A stretch of DNA of 64,000 nucleotides, taken from the NCBI GenBank assembly GCA_947650365.1, contig OX393551.1:63047173-63111172 (forward strand), read 5' to 3'. The position numbers and the translations under genes are program-made. Shown here one piece after another: positions 1 through 10,999 of this stretch. The stretch is from Chamaelirium japonicum (taxonomy: Eukaryota > Streptophyta > Magnoliopsida > Liliales > Melanthiaceae). How positions within the stretch are numbered: the first letter of the stretch is position 1; every line of letters begins with the position of its first letter. The notes below the pieces were generated by a model. It was not told where the DNA came from, ran no database searches, and saw only the letters and a program-made list of their open reading frames with translations.

Positions 1-2784
1 AGACCGAAAACGTGGTGTAGGATGTGACTTCGTGAAGAAGTCTGCGATCTGCTCTGCTGAGGGAATGAAAGGTAGTGAGATTGTCATGGCCTTATACTCC
101 TGTCGGACGAAGTGACAGTCAATCTCGATGTGCTTTGTCCTTTCATGAAAAACCGGGTTGCTAGCAATCTGAATAGCACTCCGGTTATCACAGTGAAGTG
201 GAGTAGGCTCGGAGAAAGCAACACCGAGATCACTGAGGAGACGTCGAAGGTGAACTATCTCCTTAGTCGTGGAGGCCATGGCCCTGTACTCAGCCTCAGT
301 GCTAGAGAGAGACACCACTTTTTGCTTCTTGCTGCGCCAGGATATCAAAGAGTCGCCGAGAAACAAGCAGTAACCAGTGGTGGAGCGGCGTGTAGTCGGA
401 TCTCCAGCCCAGTCTGCATCTGAGTAGGCTCTAAGTCTGAGAGAGGAGGACGACGACAGAAACAAAGAGCGAGTAACTGTCCCTCTGAGGTACCGGAGGA
501 TCCGAAGAAGAGCACCGTAGTGAACTGAGTGTGGAGCTGCAACAAATTGACTGACAATGCTGACAGCGTGTGTAATGTCAGGCCGAGTGATGCAGAGATA
601 GACGAGCTGTCCCACAATCTGCCTGTATCGAGTGGGATCTGAAAGAGGAACTCCATCTGTAGGACATAGCTTCGAGTGAAGCTCAAGAGGGGTGTCTACT
701 GTGCGGTCATCTGTGAGGGCAGCACGACTAAGGATGTCTGAAAGGTACTTCTGCTGAGAGAGCAGAATGCCATCTGTACTGTATGTTACCTCAAGACCAA
801 GAAAATAGCGAAGCGTACCCAAATCCTTCATCTGAAATTGGTTCCTCAAGTGCAGCTGAAGACTAGCAATCACAGCAGAGTCATCTCCAGTGATGATCAT
901 GTCGTCCACGTATAACAGTAGAATCGCCCGGCCCTGCGGGGACGACCTGACAAACAGAGAATGGTCCTGACTACTCTCTGAATAACTAAGTTCCCGGACA
1001 GCACGGCGGAACCGCTCAAACCAGGCACGAGGAGCTTGCTTGAGCCCATAAATGGCCCGACGAAGACGACACACGTGCTGAGAAGGAACACGGAGACCAG
1101 GAGGAGGATCCATGTAGACAGTCTCAGATAGGTCACCATGGAGAAAGGCATTTTTCACGTCCATCTAAAGAAGGGCCCATCGATGAACAGCTGCAACTGC
1201 CAAAAGAGTGCGAACGGTGGTCATCTGAGCCACTGGAGCAAAGGTCTCCTCGTAATCAACGCCATACTCTTGAGTAAAGCCACGAGCCACTACCCGAGCC
1301 TTGTGACGCTCAATGGATCCATCAGGGCGGTGCTTGACCTTATAAATCCACTGACAGGCTTAACGCCAGAGGGCAGAGGGACAACATCCCAGGTATGAGT
1401 CTGCTGAAAGGCCTGAAACTCCTCATCCATAGCCTGACGCCACTGAGGAAACTGAACTGCCTCAGAGTAGGATCGGGGCTCCTGATCTGCGTGTACAACA
1501 GTAAGAAAGGCAGTAAACTGAGGCGAGTAACTGCATACAGAGGCAAAGCCAAAACGATCAGGAGGGCCAGTGTCGTGGCTAAAACGGTCAGGCGGGTGAC
1601 GCTGGCGCGAAGGGTAGCGAGGCGGGCCTGGATCCACGACTGGCAACGACGGAGCAGGCACAGGAGGCGAAAGACTAGGAGTGACCTCAACAGTAGGAGA
1701 GCCGGCATCCGCGGAGAAGGAAGGACACGGAGACACAGGGGTAGGCCGGCGAGAGTAGACCTGAGGAAATGGAGAGACAACCCGGGGAGGAGAGAGAGGC
1801 ACGGGCATAGAGGAGGAAGCCTCGGAGGAGTCCCCTGGAGACGCTGGGGAAACAACTGGCAAAGGATCCCGTGGTGCCGAGGGAGCTGGTGGTGGGGAAG
1901 GGGCCGACGGAGTCGGGGGAACTAGAGAGGCCGACGAGGGAGGCATAGATGTCGATGATGGAGGAGAAGAGACCTCGAGGAAGGTGATATCCTGAGCTTC
2001 AGGAGAGTAGTAGGGCGTATCCTCGACAAAGGAGACGTGTCGAGAAATACGCAAACGACGAGCAACAGGGTCATAGCAGCGGTACCCCTTGTGCTCAGTA
2101 CTGATCCCAAGAAGAATGCACTTAGCTGCCTGAGCAGACAGCTTTGTGCGCTCATGGAGAGGAAGAAGAACAAAACAGGTGCACCCAAAAGTGCGAAGAG
2201 GGCTGTAGTCAGGAGTGGTAGAAAGGAGACGCTCATGAGGAGATAAGTCGTCCGGAAGAACTGACGAAGGAGTGATGTTAATGAGCTGGACTGAGGTGAG
2301 GAGAGCCTCAGCCCAGAAGCGCCGAGGAACAGAACCAGAAAGAAGGAGAGCACGAGTAGTAGCAAGAATATGGCGATGCTTTCGCTCAGCAACACCATTC
2401 TGCTCATGGATGTGAGGACACGAGTGCTGGAAAATAGTCCCATGGGACTGAATAAGGCCGCGCATAGCGGTGGATAGATACTCAAGGGCACAATCAGATC
2501 GAAAGATCTTGATGCGCCGACTAAACTGCGTGTGAATCATGGAGGTGAAGTCCTTATAGACTTGGAGGATCCGATCGATGGCGAAGAAGGTAGACCTACG
2601 TGTAACGACTGTAATCATCCACAAACGAGACATAATATAAATATCCAGTCATAGAGGGGAGAGGAGAGGGGCCCCAGATATCAGAGTGAACAAGATCAAA
2701 AGGAGCAGAGCTCTGAGAAGTACTTGATGAAAAAGGAAGGGCAGCAGCTTTTGCAAGCTTGCAGCCAGTACAAGGAGATAAAGA
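1..2784 (-). pseudogene. pol: copia-A pol: integrase, reverse transcriptase, RNase H (broken)
   Basis: Minus-strand translation gives an integrase H-H-C-C zinc motif, the core start HSDIWGP, RSDCALEY and QNGVAERKHRH (D, D, E region), a proline/serine-rich linker, then RT with LYVDDMII near 890-910. RNase H follows with SDADWAG and [12 protein letters not shown], ending near ADFFTKS at the window edge. I see four lesions: a stop at the junction with gag (about 2783), a frameshift near 2600, a 7-nt deletion near 1353 that shifts the frame after KPVS, and a TAG replacing a glutamine codon near 1168. No intact polyprotein can be made, although each domain is well conserved between lesions. Confidence 0.9.
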
Positions 2785-4323
2785 TTAAAAAGGACCACGA
2801 CCTAGAGCTCCAGAATGGAGTAATCTCTTAAGTCGCGGTTCTGACACATGACCTAGTCTTCTATGCCACAGGTCGGCATTAGGAGAGACAACTCCACAAA
2901 ACCCAGATGATGACGGATCCAAAGAGTGAAGAAACTCCATCTGGTAGAGTCCGCCTGTCCTACGACCTGCTCCAATCGGTCGGCCAGTACGCAGATCCTG
3001 CACAGAACAAGAGGAAGGGGTAAATGTCACCGAGCAGCCAGAGTCACACAGAGCACTAACAGAAATCAGGTGCATGTGAAGTGTGGGAGCGTGAAGCACA
3101 GAGGATAAGGAGAGGCGGCAAGCAGGGGCGGAGGCTGAAGTAATGGATCCAGACTGTGAGATGGCTAAGCGAGAACCATCTGCAGTGTGGATCGGTGGCA
3201 GGTGCGTCGCAGGCTGACAAGCAGTGAGCAGGGATGCATCGGGAGTCATATGGTGTGAGGCGCCCGAATCCAGTATCCAAACAATGGGACTACCAGAAGA
3301 GGCAGAGAAGGCGGTGGCGTCAGAAGATCCAGGAGTAGTGGCAGACTGCTGAGAGAGTCTAAGCTGAGCTAGTTCCTCACGAATAGACTGTAGTTCGCCA
3401 GCTGTGACGGAAGAGGCAGCAGCTGCAGTAGGAACAGGACAACCACGACCTCGAGCTCGTCCTCGACCTCGATCTCTGTAGATAGGACGCTTCTCTGGAT
3501 GGAGTGAGAAACAAGTGTCCACGACGTGGCCCGGTGTCTGACAGTGAGTGCAGAATGGTCTACCATGGGAGGCATTAGCTGGTGGGCCTGAGACCGGCGG
3601 CGGGGCAGCAGCAAGAACACCCTGAAGACCGGATGGAAGGGGTAAGGCCCTGGAGGCAAGAGTACGCAGACGAGTCTCCTCGGCGACCAGCTCAGCCACA
3701 GCCTCATCAAGACGAGGAAGGCTGTCCCGGTGAAGAAGCTGATCGGCCAGAGCACTGAACTCTGGTCGTAGGGCAGCGAATAGCTGATAGAGCTGAAGAC
3801 GCTCCCGGTTGAGCTGATACTCGACAGCACGAGACGGGTCAGGAACGGGAGCGAGATCCTGAAGATCACGCCAATAGGAGCGCATCTGACAGTAAAACTG
3901 TTGGACCGTCAACTCTCCCTGCTGTGCCGACTGGGCCTGTGTGAGAAGCTGATACTCACGTGCTCCGCTCTTCTCAACAAAGCGAGCAGTGAGCTGTCCC
4001 CAAATCGCTGCAGAAGTGGCAAGCCCAACCATGTCCCGGCGAAGAGAACGATCCACTGATGCAACAAGGTATGCCTTGATGCGCTGATCGCGAAGACGCC
4101 AGGGCCCGTATTCTGCATCGGAAGCAGAAAGTATGGAAGATCCATCAAGGTGTCCGCGAAGATTGCGACCCTCAAGGGTGGATTCCACCGTGGCTGACCA
4201 TGCCGGCCAATCTGAGGCCTCTTGGAGAAGAAAGTCGGTGGCGAGCGGAAGGAAATCCCGTGGAATCTCATAGGACGCCACCGGATAAGACGGCGGAGTC
4301 GTCATCGAGGAAGTCGAGGACAT
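2785..4323 (-). CDS. gag: copia-A Gag, protease and pre-integrase domain
   Basis: Open frame of 512 codons starting MSSTSSMTTPP. The first ~240 residues match copia Gag (UBN2-type, with WPAWSATVESTLEGRNL and QFYCQMRSYWRDLQ). A CCHC knuckle follows (CTHCQTPGHVVDTC), then the aspartic protease active site WILDSGASHHMT, and the pre-integrase segment [18 protein letters not shown]. In an intact element this would continue into integrase; here a stop ends it at LGRGPF. Gag forms the virus-like particle and the protease cleaves Gag-Pol. The ATG chosen is the first after the leader and primer binding site. Confidence 0.85.
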   Translation of the reverse strand: MSSTSSMTTPPSYPVASYEIPRDFLPLATDFLLQEASDWPAWSATVESTLEGRNLRGHLDGSSILSASDAEYGPWRLRDQRIKAYLVASVDRSLRRDMVGLATSAAIWGQLTARFVEKSGAREYQLLTQAQSAQQGELTVQQFYCQMRSYWRDLQDLAPVPDPSRAVEYQLNRERLQLYQLFAALRPEFSALADQLLHRDSLPRLDEAVAELVAEETRLRTLASRALPLPSGLQGVLAAAPPPVSGPPANASHGRPFCTHCQTPGHVVDTCFSLHPEKRPIYRDRGRGRARGRGCPVPTAAAASSVTAGELQSIREELAQLRLSQQSATTPGSSDATAFSASSGSPIVWILDSGASHHMTPDASLLTACQPATHLPPIHTADGSRLAISQSGSITSASAPACRLSLSSVLHAPTLHMHLISVSALCDSGCSVTFTPSSCSVQDLRTGRPIGAGRRTGGLYQMEFLHSLDPSSSGFCGVVSPNADLWHRRLGHVSEPRLKRLLHSGALGRGPF

Positions 4324-4856
4324 GCCCGGAGAGAGAGGGGGCGCGAAGGGCTAGCTGCGGGTCTGGATCGCGAGCTAGCGTTGGGCGCGTTCAACCAGTT
4401 GGAGATCTGTGCTGCGAGGTTGGGTTCCGCGTCCGGAGAGAGAGGGAGTCGCGAGATCTGTGCAGGGAGCCGCGGGATCAGCGGTCGCGAGCGCAGGATC
4501 CGCGTCCGGTGCAGGGAGCCGCGAGTGCGAGGAGCGGCAGGCGTGAGATCGCGAGACGGGGTGATCTGGAGCGGCAGGCGCGAGATCGGGGTGATCTGGA
4601 GCGGGCGCGGGCTGAGCGGGAGTTGGCGCGGGACGCGGGACGGGGGCCGAGCGGGAGCTGAGCGGGACGCGGGATCTCGAGAGGATCGGGCGCGGGCTGA
4701 GCGAGATCTCGATCTCGAGATCTGATCGGGACGCGGGATCTCGAGAGGATCGGGCGCGGGCTGAGCTGGAGCGGGCGCGGGCTGAGCGAGATCTCGATCT
4801 CGAGATCTGATCGCGAGGAAGAAAGGGGGATCTTGACGATGCCAGCGATCAACCTC
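4324..4856 (-). other. copia-A 5' leader with short tandem repeats
   Basis: GC-rich untranslated region between the primer binding site and the gag ATG. A block of about 75 bp built from GATCTCGAGA and GGGCGCGGGCTGAGC motifs is repeated at roughly 4660-4735 and 4730-4805, with shorter variants back to 4540. Open frames here on both strands are low-complexity and I do not treat them as genes. Confidence 0.7.
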
Positions 4857-4868
4857 GCTCTGATACCA
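4857..4868 (-). promoter_or_regulatory. Primer binding site of copia-A (initiator-Met tRNA)
   Basis: The minus strand reads TGGTATCAGAGC, complementary to the 3' end of plant initiator methionine tRNA. It directly follows the LTR end ...CACA, as expected for minus-strand priming in copia elements. Confidence 0.9.
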
Positions 4869-5035
4869 TGTGACAAACCCTAGAGGAAGATAGGAAGAGA
4901 GGAGAGAAGGAGAGCTAGGGTTTGGGGAGAGAAAAGGAATGAATCTCTTATTAGGCCAATTGCCAATATAAGGTGAATACATGTGAGTCATATATATACC
5001 CTAAGTTTATGTATATACACTAATACATCTTAACA
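4869..5035 (-). repeat. 5' LTR of copia-A (167 bp)
   Basis: On the minus strand it runs from TGTTAAGATG to GTTTGTCACA next to the primer binding site, giving TG...CA ends. It contains the AT-rich stretch with TATATATA expected of a short copia LTR promoter. The matching 3' LTR is outside the window, so no TSD can be tested. Confidence 0.8.
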
Positions 5036-5076
5036 CTTTGATTCAACCTTAAACTTCAAGTTTTATCCTATCTATA

Positions 5077-6226
5077 TGCAAGGTTCGAAATTTCCATTTC
5101 GGTCAATATTTCGGCACTCTGGATATGGAAATATTTCATGGAAATATTTCGTCAGTGTGGAATATTATGATTTTATAGAAATGATGGAAATATTGATTTT
5201 TTAATGGAATTTTTCAGTGGATCTCTGGATAGTCATAAACCAAGTATATATATACCATTTGGAACACTCAGATAATATTTGTACCCTTTCTAGGGGTGTA
5301 GAGCTTCACAAAGCATGTATTTTGTATTTGAGTCCGACTCTTGTGCAGTCTTGTTTGGTCATGTTTTGATCTATGTTTTTCAAATGGTTTTTAATCTTTT
5401 TTCTTGATAAAAATGTTTTAAAAATAAAGATTAGTTGTTTGTTAAAATAATGCTTCAAATGATTTTGAAAACGGATTTAAAACAAGAAAGTTGTGCAAGC
5501 TTGAAATCATGCAAAAATTATGCTGAAATGTGAAGCACTGTTTTTTTACCAAGTCTGGAAAAAAAGAGTTTTTATAAAGAAAAGTTTTTATTCATTTAAA
5601 ATTTCCTTTGATGGACCATGGTTTTCTTGATGGGCTTGTAGTTTTACATCTTGTGGAATTTTTTGAGCTAAGAAGGAGCTGATTTAACCACTTTTCTCAA
5701 CATTCAAATTTTATGAGAAATCGAAAAAACTATTTTCTCCTACTAAAACTGAAATAATACTTTTTGATTCACTTGGTTTTTATTTTTTTGATATTTTTAT
5801 TGAAATCAAATGGGGGGTATTACTATTTACTTATTTACATATAATAACTTAAAGTAAAAGGAGTAAATAAAAATGAAGTATATTTACTTATATGTAAATA
5901 AGCTGCTGAGAACCAGGCCCCCAATCCCCTTTTATAACCAGTCAGTCACAGAATTTCGGTATCAAAAACTCTAAATTTATCAAAATTTTCCAAAATTTCA
6001 CAAAATTTCAACAAAATTTATGTCTCACTGTCTTTAGGCACGATAAATCGCGATATTTCGCGCCAATGAATATATCGTGCGAAATATTGCAAAATATCGC
6101 GATATTCCCGTGAATCCCATGTTGTTCGATATAGTATATGAGATTTCGTATCGAGGTTTGACTAAACCGAGATATTTTGCGATTTATTTCGAGATTTTGA
6201 TCCGTGTCTATACTCTATATGAGGTC
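5077..6226 (-). repeat. AT-rich dispersed repeat, copy 1
   Basis: About 1.15 kb with no coding capacity. Reverse-complemented, it matches 45640-46745 and the split copy 54748-55286/61039-61432. The shared landmarks are clusters of palindromes around CGCGATATTT, a GGTTATAAAAGGGG box, the CACTTTTCTC/GAGCTAAGAAGGAG segment and GTGTAGAGCTTCAC. Its ends (GGTTCGAAATTTCCATTTCGG and TCTCGAAATAAATCGC) are weakly inverted, suggesting a DNA-transposon-derived element. It fills the gap between copia-A and the TRIM dimer. Class uncertain. Confidence 0.65.
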
Positions 6227-6231
6227 AGCTT

Positions 6232-6351
6232 TGTTAGATACCCTCACACTCCAAAACCCGGGTCGTAAGGGGAGGTCCACAGTGGGTATATTAAGCTGGC
6301 GTTAGGTGCCCCCTTTATCGATGTGGGACTAATCAGTGGACTTCCTCAACA
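6232..6351 (-). repeat. TRIM dimer, left outer LTR
   Basis: 120 bp. The minus strand reads TGTTGAGGAAGTCC...GGGTATCTAACA, with the TAGTCCCACATCG core and CTTAATATACCC shared by every TRIM LTR in the window and by the copia-C LTR at 47656-47765. A polypurine tract, imperfect, lies just right of it (CTTGAGCGGGGC on the minus strand). Confidence 0.8.
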
Positions 6352-6692
6352 GCCCCGCTCAAGCGGAGCGAGGCACAATCGAAAGGGGCCGCACATGGAG
6401 GGAGACGGTGAACCTAGCTCTGATACCATGTTAGATACCCTCACACGAGTCACACCCCAAAACCCAGGTTGTAAAGGGAGGTCCACAGAGGGTAGTATAT
6501 TAAGCGGGCGTTAGGTGGATAGTCCCACAACACCTGACGCCCACTTAATATACCCTCTATGAACCTCCCCTTACGACCCGGGTTTTGGGGTATGAGGGTA
6601 TGTAACATGGTATCAAAGCTAGGTTCACCATCTCCGGCTCCGAATGCTCCCCACCGATCGTGCCTTGCCACTATGCTCTGCGTGCGGGGGAG

Positions 6693-6800
6693 TGTTGACA
6701 AATAGTCCCACATCGGTGAGGGTGGTACTCATCACCCACTTAATATACCCCTTGTGGACCTTCCGTTACGACCCGAGTTTTAGTGTGAGAGTATCCAACA
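6693..6800 (+). repeat. TRIM dimer, right outer LTR
   Basis: 108 bp from TGTTGACAAATAG to GTATCCAACA, preceded by the purine tract GCGGGGGAG. It shares the CCCACATCGGTGAGG core and ACTTAATATACC box with the other TRIM LTRs but is on the opposite strand to the left outer LTR. Confidence 0.8.
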
Positions 6801-7102
6801 AGCTTAATAGGTGAAATCTATGCTTCCCAGCTAACGATAACATATAGAGAAATGTCAATTCTTCAAATTTCAGAAAAATTTGAGCTAAATTGCAGGACCT
6901 TATAGGAGTTTTTTACCATATATGTGAAGGATAGATAGATGAAGTATCGGTACACCACATAATAAAGGATCTGGGATGTTTTCATTGACTCTCAACTTGA
7001 CATAAACCCTCTATTCATTGGTACCATATCCATGGTCAAGGAAACTTTTGTAAGAGATGGTCAAGTCGTAAAACCTAGAAAGCCAGTTAGTGTGTAGTGA
7101 AG
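6801..7102. other. Intronic spacer, nothing recognised
   Basis: About 300 bp between the TRIM dimer and gypsy-Y. I see no splice-bounded LRR exon, RNA gene or known repeat. It is probably original intron sequence of the receptor-kinase gene. Confidence 0.5.
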
Positions 7103-8310
7103 AGGATGGATTCAGAGTGCTTAAAAGAACGCAAGTGCTGAATTTAAATGATTAGAGATAAATTTCTGCACGTCTTCATTCAAATTTCAGCAACGGTAAA
7201 AAGAACTAATCATCATCCGAACATGCCCAAACAATTTTACTTTAGCAAAGTGATAAAACTAGCATGTGAACAATTAATTCCAGATTTAATAAGAAAATTC
7301 CAGCAATAAGGTGCAAGACAAGATCTCAAATAGACAAGCCAAAGTCTCAACAAAACATAGATCCAAACAAATACAATCCAATGGATGAGATTCTTCAGAA
7401 GTCAAATAAATTGAAAGACCAAATAAAATCAGCAATAGACCGGTTTATGATGAGGGTTATCACATGAAAATATCGAGAGATGATTCAAACCGTGCTTCGG
7501 TCAATGCTGGCCGCGATCGAGGACTCCGTTGTTGTAGACGAATGGGCGGAAGGAGAGGTGTGGTCCGGAAGATAGGGATGAAGAAGTCAGGATGATTTGA
7601 TCTTGGAGAAGAGATGATCTTCGCGGCGATCTTCCACGAAGTCATAGATGAGAGCGTGGCGATGAGGAAAAAGCTTGCGGAGAGAAGAAGAAGACTAGAA
7701 GCAAGATGATTCTTCGTATGAGGCTCCGAACAAGCGAACCCGCTTCTCCGTTTTATGGTTTCAATTCATCAATCCATCTCCTCGCCATTAGGGTTTGTGA
7801 AGGCCTTTATAGGGGGAAAATATATAAAAAAGGAAAGGAAAGAGATAAGGGAAGCTGCGGGATAAGAGGGAGAGAGAGGGATCGTAGGCACGAATCCCGA
7901 GGGGGTCGCGCATGGGTATTGCCACGGGAGGAGAGAGAAAACGGGTAAAGAGGGGCAGTTTATGGGTTTTAGAGCTTCTTTGGCTCTTTAAATCTCATCC
8001 ATTGAGATTCTATCTCATTTAGGATCCTACGGCAACTAAACAAGACATAAATGAGTCAGTTCGGCATTTATGGCTCGAACCGGATGCGAACATGGCTCGC
8101 ATATACCCAAACCAGAAATAAAAACATAAAAAACTCAAGATCCACAAGTCGGATCGACAAAAAATAAAAAACCATAGTCATAGGTAATTGAAATAGCTTT
8201 CAAATGATGCAGACGGATCGGCGATCGGCCTCCTGGATATCCGCAGGGAATCAAAATACACCATTAGCTGTAGTCTGTAGAAATCTGCATGTCGGAGCTC
8301 TTTTGCATCA
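7103..8310 (-). repeat. 3' LTR of gypsy-Y
   Basis: Starts TGATGCAAAAGAGC on the minus strand right after the purine tract at 8311-8324, and ends at ...CTGAATCCATC next to the flank. It aligns along its whole length with 11000-12195, with scattered substitutions. A GC-rich block near 7840-7940 and the CCATTAGGGTTTGTGAAGG segment are shared. Confidence 0.85.
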
Positions 8311-9165
8311 AGTCCCCCAGACTCAAAAGAACTCGACTCATATCAAGTAAGGCCATGGATCCGGTAGGGGTTCTCCTGGAAGTAGTCGCAATCACTGCAT
8401 GTACTCCAACTGCTCTCCTGAGTCCGGTGGCCAAGTAACCAGCACCAAGTACTCAATGACTCCTTGCATCCTCTGCCTATCAACACCAAGCGAAGACCTG
8501 AAAGCAAAAACCAACATCCTCCTCGGCATGAAAAGATCGTTAAGATATCCAAATAATTTCATGTGATAATAGTAATATAGGTTGACATGAAATTCAAAAA
8601 ACATTTGAAAGAAAAGGCCGTGGGAGCATAAGGTGTTGCGGGTTATCGGCTTGCATAATAAGCTATGGTTTCTTTGTGAGGTCATGGGTTGCGGGTGCAA
8701 TATGTATTGCTCGAATTGGCCTACGTATGTGGCAAGACAAGTGGATCCTAGACTAAGAAGATATGTCATGCAATCATTGTCTGGATTTAATGAATAAAAT
8801 AAGAAATTAAATAATTCATCAAGCCACTTGTTAGGACTTCGAAGAAAAAAAAATGTTGGGCTTTTCAAAATCTGAAAACATGTGTCATAAGTATCCATCA
8901 TTAAAAAATGAACAAGAGTATCGAAATACTCTTTAATGCTCAATTCAACACTTGATTGTGAATATGGATGCACACGTGATTGGACTCTTGATGCAAATAT
9001 GGTAGGCAGATGATGAATGCAAGTGCAAGTGATGCCTACAAACTCTAAGTGTGATGTGCATGCCATGGAATGCAAGATGTTGTCTAATTCCTTCTCTACT
9101 ATCACTGAATCAGAAGGACACCCTACTAAATCATCTACTAAAGGTGACATGGGATGACTCTGACT
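8311..9165 (-). other. Unrecognised insert in gypsy-Y where pol should be
   Basis: Lies between the protease remnant and the 3' LTR. A minus-strand open frame of 252 codons (8392-9150) covers it, but the translation (rich in His, Phe, Tyr, Cys) matches no domain I recognise and has no RT or integrase motifs. The last ~60 codons (EYLVLVTWPPDSGEQLE) could be a decayed C-terminal chromodomain-like tail; that is a weak guess. The remainder may be captured or nested foreign DNA. Confidence 0.45.
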
Positions 9166-10774
9166 CAGAAGAGTTTTAGGTTCAGGGGATCACTTCCTAT
9201 GAAAACACGTGGGCCATAAGGTGACGTTGATGCCATCCTTAAGGAAGGTATATGTGTTGGCTCTTCCGTGATGTAGTGTATCTAGGTCGAACTACCATGG
9301 ACGCCCAAGGATGATATTAGCTACTTCCAAGGGAAGAACATCACACCAAACTTCATCTCGATATTCAACAACTTAACCAAGCAACAATGGGTTACTAGTT
9401 TGCTCATGGTGCTGTCTAGCCAAGATGTTGTATAAGGCTGAGCCAATGGCTTGACTTTCCACTTCTTGTTCCTGACTAACCCTTCACTGATTAAACTGGT
9501 GGTGCAACCTCCATCTATCATGACACAAAGGTTCATGCCATTGGCAGTGCAAACTGTTCGAAACAGCTTGAATCTTTGGTTCTTGCAATGAGGCTTTAGG
9601 AGTCCTCCATAGAGTTCTTGGGGTAGTAACGCTTTAGGGGCCTGTGGGGATGGGGATTGGTGAATAACTAACAGTGGGGCCATCACGTCATCACCCTCCA
9701 AGATTATCTCATTGAACTTTTTGCCTTCCTCAGACTCATGACTGCCCTCTTCATTATCCGCAAGGTTTGTTTGTGGATTGAATTGACATGGAGGACAATC
9801 GACTGACTTGTATCCTAGCTGGTTGCACTTGAAACACTTCATCGTGCTCGGGTTGGTTCCTAAGACTCCTTTACCCCTCTCAGTAGGTGTAGGAACTGTA
9901 CCAGCTACAGGGGGAGATCCAAGGACTGGTCTACTAACAGATCCAGATGGTTCCCTTGTGTTTTCATATCGTTGGGATATAGATCGGGAGTGGTGAGACT
10001 CAACTTTCTTGGCCCAACGGTGTGCATCACTGATACAAGTCATGAAGGGACACCACCTCTTGAATTGAAGGTTTAAGATGATTGACGTACCTAGTAACGC
10101 TCTGCTCTTCATCTTCATGCAGATCATTGCGAGCCTGGAGCTTATAGAACTCATTGGTGTAGTCATCTACCGACTTGTTCTCTTGTCGCAAGTTTTGAAA
10201 CTTTTGGAACACACTTTGTTTGAAATCAGAAGGAAGGAACTTTTGTTGTATTTTTCCCCTCATGTGTGTCCAGGTGGAAATCATCTTTTCCCTTTCGAAC
10301 CCTCGTGGTCTGCAACTGTCTCCACCAGACCAGTGCATGACCCTTCAACTTAAGACTAACAAACTTTACTTGTTTGTATCGAAGGATTTCCTTCCATTCA
10401 AAATACTGATCTAGTCTCTCAGTCCAATCTAAGAACTCCTTAGGATCCATTCTACCCTCAAACTTAGGAATTTCGAGTTTGATACCCTGATCCCAACCCC
10501 AATGGGATTTCGCTCTCCTATGGGTTTTCCTACTTAGTCTATCAGACCCATCAGACGAACTGACATTATCACCTCCTGACTCAAGATCTAACTCACTACG
10601 CTCAGGTGACGCTCTAGCCCTGTTCTCTCGATGGAGTCGAGGTGGGTTTTGGACAGTGGTGAATGCCAAAGTTAGGGCTTCGATCTGGGTTTGAAGCCTA
10701 TCCATGTTTTCTTGTTTTCTGAAGGCATCTTGCCAAGTGCGGGGTGGGGATGGTTGTCTTGGTGGTTCAACCAT
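9166..10774 (-). pseudogene. gag: gypsy-Y gag-protease (frameshifted)
   Basis: The minus-strand frame from MVEPPRQPSPP contains a gypsy capsid region (IPKFEGRMDPKEFLDWTE, then KLKGHALVWWRQL). It continues after a frameshift near 10260 (FLPSDFKQSVFQKFQNLRQ, SVDDYTNEFYKL) and another near 10090 into a CCHC knuckle (CFKCNQLGYKSVDC). The retropepsin-like region follows: MIDGGCTTSLISEGLV, then LGRPW and HHGRANTYTF near 9200-9260. Three frames are needed, so it is not translatable as one protein. Gypsy Gag packages the RNA; no RT follows. Confidence 0.8.
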
Positions 10775-10983
10775 TGAGAGATTCTCTAGAAGGTGCTAAG
10801 AACTCACCACAGAGAGAAATGGATGATCCTAATATGGATGCGAACACGCGGGATGCTAGTTTGCTAATTAATGCAAGGACACAAACACTAAAAATGAATA
10901 GAAGAAAAAAAAATTCAGCAAGCACACAATGATGCGAATGATGCAAGAGGACCGGTCGTTGCGTAAGGACGCGACGACAACCT

Positions 10984-10996
10984 GGCTCTGATACCA
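10984..10996 (-). promoter_or_regulatory. Primer binding site of gypsy-Y (initiator-Met tRNA)
   Basis: The minus strand reads TGGTATCAGAGCC, three bases inside the LTR end (spacer AGT). Same primer and spacing as element X at 32461-32475. Confidence 0.85.
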
Positions 10997-10999
10997 ACT

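Larger units (their letters stand above)
1..5035 (-). mobile_element. Ty1/copia LTR retrotransposon, copia-A (5' LTR to RNase H; 3' end off window)
   Basis: Reading right to left on the minus strand, the order is LTR, iMet-tRNA primer binding site, GC-rich leader, gag, protease, integrase, reverse transcriptase, RNase H. Integrase precedes RT, which is diagnostic for Ty1/copia. The 3' LTR lies left of position 1. Few lesions interrupt the coding frame, so the insertion is relatively recent. It sits in the intron upstream of the receptor-kinase exon at 12839 and opposes the direction of that gene. Confidence 0.93.
6232..6800. mobile_element. Head-to-head TRIM dimer with 5-bp target-site duplication
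   Basis: Two terminal-repeat retrotransposons in miniature are joined at their 5' ends in inverted orientation. The left unit is on the minus strand: outer LTR 6232-6351, PPT, iMet PBS rc 6417-6428, inner LTR from 6429. The right unit is on the plus strand: inner LTR from about 6534, PBS TGGTATCAAAGC 6608-6619, PPT GGGGGAG, outer LTR 6693-6800. Both outer borders are U5 ends (...AACA). The pair is flanked by AGCTT at 6227-6231 and 6801-6805. No protein-coding capacity. Confidence 0.8.

Noticed and set aside
4200-4991. Overlapping arginine-rich frames of 132-229 codons
   Set aside because: Shadows of the GC-rich copia-A leader repeats and gag antisense.
6801-7102. Hidden LRR exon upstream of 12839
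   Set aside because: Scanned this spacer and 12196-12838 for splice-bounded LRR-coding segments; none found.
8392-9150. 252-codon minus-strand frame as a gene
   Set aside because: No recognisable domain, odd composition, and it lies inside a non-autonomous gypsy element; reported only as unknown insert.
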